Of a DNA stretch of 64,000 nucleotides, positions 58,309 to 64,000 are shown piece by piece (within the stretch, counting starts at the first letter, position 1; every line of letters begins with the position of its first letter). The DNA lies in contig JABAQU010000002.1 in the NCBI GenBank assembly GCA_019187185.1, positions 1 to 64,000 of the forward strand. The letters run 5' to 3'. A program made the translations under genes and the position numbers. A model generated the notes under the pieces. The model saw only the letters and a list, made by a program, of their open reading frames with translations, was not told the DNA's origin and did not search any database. This stretch comes from Steroidobacteraceae bacterium. GTDB lineage: Bacteria; Pseudomonadota; Gammaproteobacteria; Steroidobacterales; Steroidobacteraceae.

Positions 58309-58572
58309 GTGGCCAATACGAAATCCGCCGAAAAAGCCGCACGCCAGTCCGAGAAGCATCGCGCTCGCAACGTCGCGCTGCGTTCGCGCGCCCGCTCGGG
58401 TCTGCGCAAGGCCACCGCGGCGATCGGCACGGGCGACAAGAGCGCGGCGACGGCCGCGCACCGTGAGGCCACGTCCCTCGTCGACGCGCTCGCCTCGAAG
58501 GGCAAGATCCACCGCAACAAGGCCGCGCGCCACAAGAGCCGCCTCGCCGCCCGCATCAAGAACATGAAGTGA
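58309..58572 (+). CDS. rpsT: Ribosomal protein S20
   Basis: 87-aa basic 30S protein. It begins ANTKSAEKAARQSEKHRARN, with late KGKIHRNKAARHKSRLAARI, a typical S20. It starts with GTG after a GGAGA site; non-AUG starts are also seen for rpsT in E. coli. Monocistronic, with its own promoter and a hairpin after the stop. Confidence 0.97.
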   Translation: MANTKSAEKAARQSEKHRARNVALRSRARSGLRKATAAIGTGDKSAATAAHREATSLVDALASKGKIHRNKAARHKSRLAARIKNMK

Positions 58573-58577
58573 GGCCG

Positions 58578-58596
58578 CGGCTCCCGCCGGGAGCCG
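58578..58596 (+). terminator. Hairpin after rpsT
   Basis: CGGCTCCC and GGGAGCCG form an 8-bp perfect stem with a GCC loop, 5 bp after the rpsT stop. It is not followed by a U-run. It also lies beyond the convergent obgE end, so it may serve both. Confidence 0.6.
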
Positions 58597-58600
58597 CCCG

Positions 58601-59638
58601 TCAGTCCGCTGCGTCGCTGCGCGTCGCGCGCGTCTCCTCGAGCGCCTGCATCACGGCCTCGCTCAGGGCCTTCGTGCCCTCGCCCGTGACCCCCGAGATC
58701 AGGAAGGTCGGACCCTTGTGGCGCAGGCGGCGCGCGATGTCCTTCGCGCGCGCCTCGGCTTCGTCGGCGGGCAGCAGGTCGCGCTTGGTGAGCACGAGCC
58801 AGCGCGGCTTCGCGGCGAGCTCCGGGCTGAACTTCTTCAGTTCCGCCACGATCGCGCGTGCGTCCTTCACCGGATCGGCATCGGGATCGACCGGCGCGAT
58901 GTCGACGAGGTGCAGCAGCACGCGGGTGCGCTGCAGGTGCTTCAGGAACCGGATGCCGAGTCCCGCGCCCTCGGCCGCGCCCTCGATGAGCCCCGGGATA
59001 TCGGCCATCACGAAACTGCGGTGCTGTCCGACGTAGACCACGCCGAGGTTCGGGTAGAGCGTCGTGAACGGATAGTCGGCCACTTTCGGGCGCGCCGCCG
59101 AGACGGCGCGTATCAGCGTCGACTTGCCGGCGTTCGGCAGGCCGAGGAGGCCCACGTCGGCGATCACTTTCAGTTCGAGTTCGAGCGCGCGCTTCTCGCC
59201 CGGCAGGCCCGGGCCAAACTGGCGTGGCGTGCGGTTGGTGCTCGACTTGAAGCGTGTATTGCCCCAGCCGCCCTTGCCACCGCTCGCGACCAGCAGTTCC
59301 TGCGAGGCGCGCGTCAGATCCCCGAGGGTCTCCCCGGTCTCCACGTCGCGCACGATCGTGCCGACCGGCACCGTGACGTGCAGGTCTTCCCCGCCGCGGC
59401 CGGTGCAGCCGTTGCCGCTGCCGGGCTCGCCGTGCTGCGCGCGGAACGTGCGTTCGATCCGGAAGTCGGCGAGCGTATTGATCCCTTCTGCCGCGCGCAG
59501 GTAGACGCTGCCGCCGTGGCCGCCGTCGCCGCCATCCGGGCCGCCGAACGGCACGAACTTCTCGCGGCGAAAGCTCGTGCTGCCGCGGCCGCCGTTGCCG
59601 GCCTGGACCTTGATCCGTGCTTCGTCGACGAACTTCAT
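58601..59638 (-). CDS. obgE: Obg-family GTPase (CgtA)
   Basis: 345-aa ribosome-associated GTPase essential for growth and 50S assembly. The N-terminal glycine-rich Obg fold contains [16 protein letters not shown] and [14 protein letters not shown]. The GTPase domain has G1 GLPNAGKST, switch region [12 protein letters not shown]3 [10 protein letters not shown]4 LTKRDLL and G5 SGVTGEG. The ATG at 59638 is chosen from the conserved KFVDEA start. It lies in its usual place downstream of rplU-rpmA. The usual following proB is absent. Confidence 0.97.
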   Translation of the reverse strand: MKFVDEARIKVQAGNGGRGSTSFRREKFVPFGGPDGGDGGHGGSVYLRAAEGINTLADFRIERTFRAQHGEPGSGNGCTGRGGEDLHVTVPVGTIVRDVETGETLGDLTRASQELLVASGGKGGWGNTRFKSSTNRTPRQFGPGLPGEKRALELELKVIADVGLLGLPNAGKSTLIRAVSAARPKVADYPFTTLYPNLGVVYVGQHRSFVMADIPGLIEGAAEGAGLGIRFLKHLQRTRVLLHLVDIAPVDPDADPVKDARAIVAELKKFSPELAAKPRWLVLTKRDLLPADEAEARAKDIARRLRHKGPTFLISGVTGEGTKALSEAVMQALEETRATRSDAAD

Positions 59639-59665
59639 GTGGGTGGATTCCGTGCCGCGGTCCGC

Positions 59666-59693
59666 AAACAAAAACCCCGGCGCTCGGCCGGGG
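59666..59693 (-). terminator. Rho-independent terminator after rpmA
   Basis: On the minus strand CCCCGGC and GCCGGGG form a 7-bp stem around a 5-nt loop, followed by TTTTTGTTTG. It lies between rpmA and obgE, so it should uncouple much of the ribosomal-protein transcription from obgE. Confidence 0.85.
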
Positions 59694-59722
59694 CTTTCGA
59701 TGCGTGCGCGCTGCGCGACGCG

Positions 59723-59980
59723 TTATTCCGCGTCGATGCTCACGAAGCGGCGCTGCTCGGCGCCCTTCACCGCAAAGCGCACCTTGCCGTTCCTCAGCGC
59801 AAAGAGCGTGTGGTCGGTCCCGATGCCGACATTCGGGCCGGCGTGGTACTGCGTGCCGCGCTGGCGCACGAGGATGTTGCCGGCGAGCACGGTCTCCCCG
59901 CCGAAACGCTTCACGCCGAGGCGCTTGCTGTGCGACTCGCGGCCGTTGCGTGTGCTGCCGCCTGCTTTCTTGTGTGCCAT
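59723..59980 (-). CDS. rpmA: Ribosomal protein L27
   Basis: 85-aa 50S protein. It begins [20 protein letters not shown] and contains [20 protein letters not shown], diagnostic L27. The N-terminus starts directly with the mature AHKK, without the cleaved extension found in Firmicutes. It lies 1 bp after rplU. Confidence 0.98.
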   Translation of the reverse strand: MAHKKAGGSTRNGRESHSKRLGVKRFGGETVLAGNILVRQRGTQYHAGPNVGIGTDHTLFALRNGKVRFAVKGAEQRRFVSIDAE

Positions 59981-59981
59981 C

Positions 59982-60290
59982 TCAGACGATCTCCGTAACC
60001 TTGACTTCCGTGAAGGGCTGGCGGTGGTTCTTCATCCGCAGGTAGTGCTTGCGGCGGCGGAACTTGACGATCGCGACCTTGGCGCCCTTGCCGTGGCGCT
60101 CGACCGTGCCGGTCACCTTCGCGCCCGCGAGCAGCGGCGCGCCGACCTTCACGTCGCCGCCGTGGCCGACGAGCAGCACCTGGTCGAACGTGACGTTCTG
60201 GCCCGGCTCCACGTCGAGCTTCTCGATGCGCAGCACCTGGCCCTTCTCCACCCGATACTGCTTGCCGCCCGTGGCGATGACCGCGTACAT
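59982..60290 (-). CDS. rplU: Ribosomal protein L21
   Basis: 102-aa 50S protein, [20 protein letters not shown] at the N-terminus and [16 protein letters not shown] late in the sequence. First gene of rplU-rpmA, with a strong promoter upstream. Confidence 0.98.
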   Translation of the reverse strand: MYAVIATGGKQYRVEKGQVLRIEKLDVEPGQNVTFDQVLLVGHGGDVKVGAPLLAGAKVTGTVERHGKGAKVAIVKFRRRKHYLRMKNHRQPFTEVKVTEIV

Positions 60291-60319
60291 GATCGCAAAG
60301 CTCCTGAAAAAGGCCGCGT

Positions 60320-60348
60320 AGTGTACTCACCGCCCGGGGCGCGGTCAA
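60320..60348 (-). promoter_or_regulatory. rplU-rpmA promoter
   Basis: TTGACC (60343-60348), 17-bp spacer, TACACT (60320-60325) on the minus strand, then ACGCGGCC. The discriminator matches that of rpsT, suggesting common growth-rate or ppGpp control. Leader about 24 nt. Confidence 0.75.
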
Positions 60349-60404
60349 ACCCATGATTCGCCAATAAAAACAGCATCTTGATGCCGTCCTGATAGGCTAC
60401 CCCG

Positions 60405-61373
60405 ATGACCCTCGAGGAAATCCGGGCGCTGGTGCGGGCCGATCTGGTGGCCGTGGACGATGTGGTGCGCGCGAGCCTGAAGAGCACCGTGCCCCTCGTC
60501 GACCAGGTGGCCGAGCACATCATATCCGGCGGCGGCAAGCGCCTGCGCCCGCTCCTCGTCGTGCTCGCGGGGCGCGCCTGCGGCGCCGGTGGCCGTCGCC
60601 ACACGGAAGCCGCGGCATTCATCGAGTTCATCCACACGGCGACCCTGCTGCACGACGACGTCGTCGACGGCTCCGCCAAGCGCCGCGGCCGCGACACCGC
60701 AAACGCGGTCTTCGGCAATCAGGCGAGCGTGCTCGTCGGCGATTTCGTCTATTCGCGCGCCTTCCAGATGATGGCGGCGATCGGCTCGCAGCAGGTCATG
60801 GAAATCATGGCCGACGCGACCAATGTGATCGCCGAAGGCGAAGTGCTGCAGCTGATGAATGCGCACGACCCGGAAACGACCGAGCAGCGCTACCACGAAG
60901 TGATCTACCGCAAGACCGCGCGCCTCTTCGAGGCAGGCGCCCAGGTCGCGGCCGTGCTCGCGAACGCGCCGAGCGCGGTGCAGGATGCGCTGCGCCGCTA
61001 CGGCCGCCACCTCGGCACGGCCTACCAGATGATCGACGACGTGCTCGACTATCGTTCCGACCCGGCCGCACGCGGCAAGAACCTCGGCGACGACCTCGCG
61101 GAGGGCAAGCCGACGCTGCCGCTCATCCATGCACTGCGCATGGGGAACGACGCGCAGCAGGCGCAGATCCGCGCCGCGATCGAACACGGCGGGCTCGAGC
61201 ACCTCGATGCGATCGTCGCGGCGATCGAGTCGACCGGTGGTCTCGACTACACGGAAGGCCTCGCGCGCCGCGAGGCCGAGCAGGCGGTGAGCGCGCTGCA
61301 TGCGGTGCCGGCATCGGCGTTTCGCGACGCGCTCGCAGCGCTCGCCGCGTTTTCCGTCGCGCACAAGGTTTGA
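60405..61373 (+). CDS. ispB: Octaprenyl-diphosphate synthase
   Basis: 322-aa trans-polyprenyl synthase that makes the ubiquinone side chain. First Asp-rich motif LLHDDVVDGS (DDxxD) and second QMIDDVLDY. GGGKRLRPLLVVLAGRA and GNQASVLVGDFVY are typical. Product length (octaprenyl or similar) is not provable from sequence alone. It diverges from rplU in the usual gammaproteobacterial arrangement. Confidence 0.93.
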   Translation: MTLEEIRALVRADLVAVDDVVRASLKSTVPLVDQVAEHIISGGGKRLRPLLVVLAGRACGAGGRRHTEAAAFIEFIHTATLLHDDVVDGSAKRRGRDTANAVFGNQASVLVGDFVYSRAFQMMAAIGSQQVMEIMADATNVIAEGEVLQLMNAHDPETTEQRYHEVIYRKTARLFEAGAQVAAVLANAPSAVQDALRRYGRHLGTAYQMIDDVLDYRSDPAARGKNLGDDLAEGKPTLPLIHALRMGNDAQQAQIRAAIEHGGLEHLDAIVAAIESTGGLDYTEGLARREAEQAVSALHAVPASAFRDALAALAAFSVAHKV

Positions 61374-61383
61374 GGACCCCGGG

Positions 61384-61806
61384 CTAGCCGGCGCAAAGGA
61401 GCGCCTGCATGCCGGCCTCCTCGAAGTGGCGGTCCGTCGTCAGCGCCTGCGAGAGACGCAACTCCCGCATCACGACGAAGCTGCTGCAGTCGGTGAACGA
61501 ATAGCCGTGATCCGCATGCCTGCGAAAATAGGCCTGCGTCGCCTCGAAACGTTCCTGCCCGATCCATTCGAGGCGGATGCCGACACTCAGCTCCACCAGT
61601 TCGAGCACACGCAATGCGACGTGTGCGCCTCCGCGAGCCTTCGCAAGGGTCGCGGCTTCGTCGATCACGTAGTCGGTCACCACCAGGCGCCGCCCCTCTC
61701 CGAGCGCGCGCTGCACGACATCCCGGGCGGCCGCATGGCTCGCATCGTTGCGGTCAATCAGCGCATAGAGGCCCGACGTGTCGACAAAGACCTCACGCCT
61801 TGCCAT
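61384..61806 (-). CDS. PIN-domain toxin (VapC-like)
   Basis: 140-aa PIN-domain endoribonuclease-type toxin. Four acidic active-site residues are visible: Asp9 in FVDTSGLYALID, Glu in YVIDEAATLAK, Asp in SFTDCSSF, and Asp in ALTTDRHF. The start overlaps the antitoxin gene by 14 bp, as is standard for such pairs. It is convergent with ispB. Confidence 0.88.
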   Translation of the reverse strand: MARREVFVDTSGLYALIDRNDASHAAARDVVQRALGEGRRLVVTDYVIDEAATLAKARGGAHVALRVLELVELSVGIRLEWIGQERFEATQAYFRRHADHGYSFTDCSSFVVMRELRLSQALTTDRHFEEAGMQALLCAG

Positions 61807-62047
61807 ACAGGAGCCGATCGATGTCCGCATTGGTCGTGCCGCCCGGCCCATCGACCGCGAACTCATCCAGATTGAGCAGCGGGTCGTCGGGGGGCAATGT
61901 GGCCCGCAGCGGGCGCGGCACGGGCCCGAGTTCGGCGACCACCTTGCCGCCACGCGCGATCAGGATGCGCTCACCCCGCTCGGCGCGCGCCACCAGCCGC
62001 GACAGCTGCGTCTTGGCGGCGTGCATGTTGAACGTCTTGCCACTCAT
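61793..62047 (-). CDS. Phd/YefM-family antitoxin
   Basis: 84-aa antitoxin. The N-terminal DNA-binding domain FNMHAAKTQLSRLVARAERG and RILIARGGKVVAEL are Phd/YefM-like. The C-terminal toxin-binding part ends in IDRLLYGKA. A Phd-type antitoxin paired with a PIN toxin is one of the hybrid vapBC-like arrangements. The promoter and an 8-bp palindrome (TTAGCTAA, 62057-62064) lie directly before the ATG, so autoregulation and a leaderless mRNA are likely. Confidence 0.88.
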   Translation of the reverse strand: MSGKTFNMHAAKTQLSRLVARAERGERILIARGGKVVAELGPVPRPLRATLPPDDPLLNLDEFAVDGPGGTTNADIDRLLYGKA

Positions 62048-62053
62048 TGCACC

Positions 62054-62082
62054 ATGTTAGCTAATAGCATCGGACTAAACAA
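62054..62082 (-). promoter_or_regulatory. Promoter/operator of the Phd-PIN module
   Basis: TTGTTT (62077-62082), 17 bp, TAACAT (62054-62059), then only 6 bp to the ATG at 62047. The palindrome TTAGCTAA (62057-62064) overlaps the -10, fitting antitoxin autorepression. The -35 lies within the end of the RES toxin gene. Confidence 0.5.
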
Positions 62083-62794
62083 GGATGCTGGCGGCGAACT
62101 CCCAGGTATCGCCGCCGCGCGCGCCGCTCACGCAGCGCACGCGCTCGCGCGATGCAGCAATGAACCAGGTGTGTGCGCCCTTCGGCTTGGCGCGTCCGAA
62201 CACCGTGGGCGTGAGCGCCGCCACGCAGGATGCGTGTTGCGGGTCGCGCACCGACTCGTAACGGATCAGCTCGATCCGTGCCTCGCGCGCTGCAGTGGCG
62301 AGCGCCTGGGTCGCGCCGTAGTCGCGGCGATCCGTCCACAGCGCGCGGTCCTTCGCGAGCGGCGCTGCCGTGAGATCGACCGCATTGCCCCGCACGCCCA
62401 CGCTGAACGCCGTGTGCGGCACCGGCTTGAGATCGGGCGTGCCCGGGGAGTCGAGCAGGAAGCGCAACTGCCAATAGCTCTTCTCGGCGAGCGATGTGCG
62501 AAGTTCCTCCGCCCCGTACCACACGCCCGCTGCGAACGGCGCGCGAAAACGTGACCCGGCCCGGGGCCGATAGCGGAACGGTGTGGCGAGGAGATAGTGG
62601 AGCCTTTCCGTGCCCGGCAGCAGCGCGGGCTTGCTCGCCTCGAGGATGCCCTCGAGCAGGGCCTGCTCTGCCAGCGAGTCGGCGAGCCGCATCGTTGAGG
62701 CCGTGTGCTGCGCCTCGACGACCCGCCACAGCACGCGCTGGTAGCGGCGCGCGCTAGAGGCGAGCGCGGGCGGCGTCCAGGTAGTCGACGGCAC
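62075..62794 (-). CDS. RES-domain toxin (Xre-RES module)
   Basis: 239-aa RES-domain protein; characterised relatives (MbcT, ParT) are toxins that degrade or transfer from NAD+. RES-like features: YQRVLWRVVEAQH with conserved Arg, ATPFRYRPRAGSRFRAPF, GVWYGAEELRTSLAE and a late segment ending AASILV. The exact catalytic residues are not assigned here. The start overlaps the antitoxin gene by 41 bp. It is followed after 27 bp by the next antitoxin, so two modules sit back to back. Confidence 0.88.
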   Translation of the reverse strand: MPSTTWTPPALASSARRYQRVLWRVVEAQHTASTMRLADSLAEQALLEGILEASKPALLPGTERLHYLLATPFRYRPRAGSRFRAPFAAGVWYGAEELRTSLAEKSYWQLRFLLDSPGTPDLKPVPHTAFSVGVRGNAVDLTAAPLAKDRALWTDRRDYGATQALATAAREARIELIRYESVRDPQHASCVAALTPTVFGRAKPKGAHTWFIAASRERVRCVSGARGGDTWEFAASILV

Positions 62795-63140
62795 GCGCCA
62801 GACCCGCCGGGTCGCGCATCAGTTCGAGCGGCACGCCGCCGAGCGCGGCATTCGGCGCGCGCATCCACGCACGGGCCGCGGCATCGTCCAAACCCACGAT
62901 CGCATCGAGCGAGCGGAACGAACGCACGAAGAGCGCCGCGAGCTGCCAGGGCTTGCTGCCCTCCTCGAGGGCCTTGCCGCCGCTCGCGAGGCGCGAGGCC
63001 GTGGCGCTGCTGACGCCGATGATCTCGGCGAGCTCGCCCTGTCTCACCCCGAGAAACCCCGCCGCACGAACGGCCGCGCGGGCGAGGACGGCGCCCGGGT
63101 CGGGGGCTGCTTCGCGTTTTCGCTGGCCTGTGGGGTGCAT
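62754..63140 (-). CDS. Xre/MbcA/ParS-type antitoxin (DUF2384)
   Basis: 128-aa antitoxin. The N-terminal helix-turn-helix includes FLGVRQGELAEIIGVSSATA, and the C-terminal DUF2384 domain SLDAIVGLDDAAARAWMRAP with ALGGVPLELMRDPAGLARAV. It starts 10 bp after a strong -10, so the mRNA leader would be only a few bases. Cognate to the RES toxin that overlaps it. Confidence 0.9.
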   Translation of the reverse strand: MHPTGQRKREAAPDPGAVLARAAVRAAGFLGVRQGELAEIIGVSSATASRLASGGKALEEGSKPWQLAALFVRSFRSLDAIVGLDDAAARAWMRAPNAALGGVPLELMRDPAGLARAVDYLDAARARL

Positions 63141-63144
63141 TTCG

Positions 63145-63179
63145 GTGGAAACTATACCGCCAGTTTGTTTCTACTGCAA
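63145..63179 (-). promoter_or_regulatory. Promoter and operator of the Xre-RES module
   Basis: TTGCAG (63174-63179), 17 bp, TATAGT (63151-63156) on the minus strand. An imperfect dyad, GTGGAAAC (63145-63152) and GTTTCTAC (63167-63174), 7 of 8 matching, spans the -35 to -10 interval and is a good candidate for the antitoxin's operator. The region is distinctly AT-richer than its surroundings. Confidence 0.65.
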
Positions 63180-63254
63180 TTTTTAGGCGCGGCATTGAAG
63201 CGAAGGGCCCGGAGACGGCGCCCGCGCTCCTGCCACCCCCCTGCAGGTTCGCGT

Positions 63255-63283
63255 TTGAATGGCGAGGGTCCCTTCAGTAGACT
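63255..63283 (+). promoter_or_regulatory. tRNA-Pro promoter
   Basis: TTGAAT (63255-63260), 17 bp, TAGACT (63278-63283), then GCGCGG before the tRNA 16 bp later. It has the same layout as the tRNA-Thr promoter. Confidence 0.65.
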
Positions 63284-63299
63284 GCGCGGCTCTCCGCCT

Positions 63300-63376
<77 letters not shown>

Positions 63377-63386
63377 CTGATGCCTT

Positions 63387-63419
63387 TTGTCCATTCCGGA
63401 CAGATGATTGTCCAATCCG
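63387..63419. repeat. Pair of 12-bp direct repeats downstream of tRNA-Pro
   Basis: TTGTCCATTCCG (63387-63398) and TTGTCCAATCCG (63408-63419) match at 11 of 12 positions and start 21 bp apart, two helical turns. GGACA and TGTCC also form an inverted pair between them. Possible regulator site or a remnant of a recombination site beyond the tRNA 3' end. Weakly supported. Confidence 0.4.
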
Positions 63420-63523
63420 CGCAATCGGGCGCGTGGGAATCCGAGGGCGATTCAGGATTGCTCCGCCTGCAGGAGCACTGCGGCTCGCAGGCTACCACGT
63501 GCGCAAGCGCCGGGGGTCACTGG

Positions 63524-64000
63524 TCAGCGCGCAGCAACCGTCGGCCGCGCCTCGGCCGCGCGGGTCTGGTAGCGCACGACGATTCGCGCCACCTGGGCGT
63601 GCACCGGGTCCTCGTTCCACACGTTGACGCAGACGGGCGCGAGGCTGTCGGTCGCGGCGATGGTCTCGGGCGCATCGGCAAACGAAACGTCGCCTGCCCC
63701 ACCGTCGCCTGCCGCCGAATGCGCCTGCCAGCCCTCGCCCGCACCCGCCGCGCGGGAATAGCGCTCGATCCCGAGACGCTCGGCTGCAGCGGGAACCTGG
63801 GTGCAGAGCAGGACTGGCGCAAGTGCCGTCGATTCGCAGAGCGGCGCAGGCCCTTCGCTGTCCGCGCTGCTGCGCACGCAGGGTGCGAGTCGCACCAGTG
63901 CCTCGGACGACGCGACGAGCGGCGGCGAGTGGAGGACATCGGCGCGGCGCTCGCTCGCGAGCGTGAGCGCGTGCAGCTGCTCGTCGATCTCGCCGCGCAT
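63524..64000 (-). CDS. Hypothetical protein, probably truncated by the right edge
   Basis: Open frame of 158 codons whose first ATG is exactly at the last window position. The gene probably extends further to the right. It has four or five scattered cysteines, including APCVRSS, PLCESTA, LLCTQVP and VCVNVWNE, which could suit an exported protein, but no signal peptide can be judged. No domain is recognised. Composition and codon use are like the neighbours. Confidence 0.5.
   Translation of the reverse strand: MRGEIDEQLHALTLASERRADVLHSPPLVASSEALVRLAPCVRSSADSEGPAPLCESTALAPVLLCTQVPAAAERLGIERYSRAAGAGEGWQAHSAAGDGGAGDVSFADAPETIAATDSLAPVCVNVWNEDPVHAQVARIVVRYQTRAAEARPTVAAR

Overview
The window is GC-rich, densely packed chromosomal DNA, most likely from a gammaproteobacterium of the Xanthomonadales/Nevskiales/Steroidobacterales kind. 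The gene orders metG-rnfB-nth and ispB-rplU-rpmA-obgE ... rpsT-murJ-ribF-ileS-lspA-ispH next to a fimT-pilV-pilW-pilX-pilY1 minor-pilin cluster are typical of that group. Genes usually abut or overlap by 4 bp (ATGA or GTGA). GTG starts are common and both tRNAs encode their CCA. I see no CRISPR array, insertion sequence or prophage. The assignment rests on synteny and protein motifs, not on a database search.

Left part (1-25900): a Ser/Thr kinase runs off the left edge and precedes two tandem PilT-type retraction ATPases. Then come metG, a solitary rnfB and nth, which meet the pyruvate dehydrogenase operon aceE-aceF-lpdA tail to tail. An M17 aminopeptidase, pyrC, rnt and a urea transporter follow on the plus strand. 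Next are grxD with a DUF1289 gene, a PuuD-like membrane protein with nadC, a PsiF-repeat protein, an operon of exported amidohydrolase plus two-component system, and a hybrid GGDEF/EAL protein.

Middle (26000-42800), the most accessory-looking part: a minus-strand set (phosphopantetheinyl transferase, DUF374 acyltransferase, GT2 glycosyltransferase, LABN protein, ArnT-like glycosyltransferase) diverges from a cytochrome P450 and an acyl-AMP ligase fused to a carrier protein. A LpxL-like acyltransferase and an MFS transporter close it. This looks like a lipid or glycolipid modification locus. Beside it a MerR regulator with an unusual C-terminal domain lies between a His-rich P1B-type metal ATPase and a CydDC-like ABC exporter pair with a rhodanese. 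Two copies of one palindrome (ACCTTGAA-N6-TTCAAGGT) sit in MerR-type 19-bp-spacer promoters for these two efflux units.

Right part (42800-64000): tRNA-Thr(CGT), a decayed membrane-protein remnant, a cysteine-free Fur-family regulator, the minor pilin/PilY1 operon, a lone TonB-C protein, the convergent murJ-ribF-ileS-lspA-ispH operon, rpsT, obgE, rpmA-rplU and ispB. Two adjacent toxin-antitoxin modules (Phd/PIN and Xre/RES), tRNA-Pro(CGG) and an unrecognised frame reaching the right edge complete it.

Together the window encodes type IV pilus retraction and priming, central metabolism (pyruvate dehydrogenase, NAD, pyrimidine, isoprenoid), translation, envelope modification and metal or thiol efflux.
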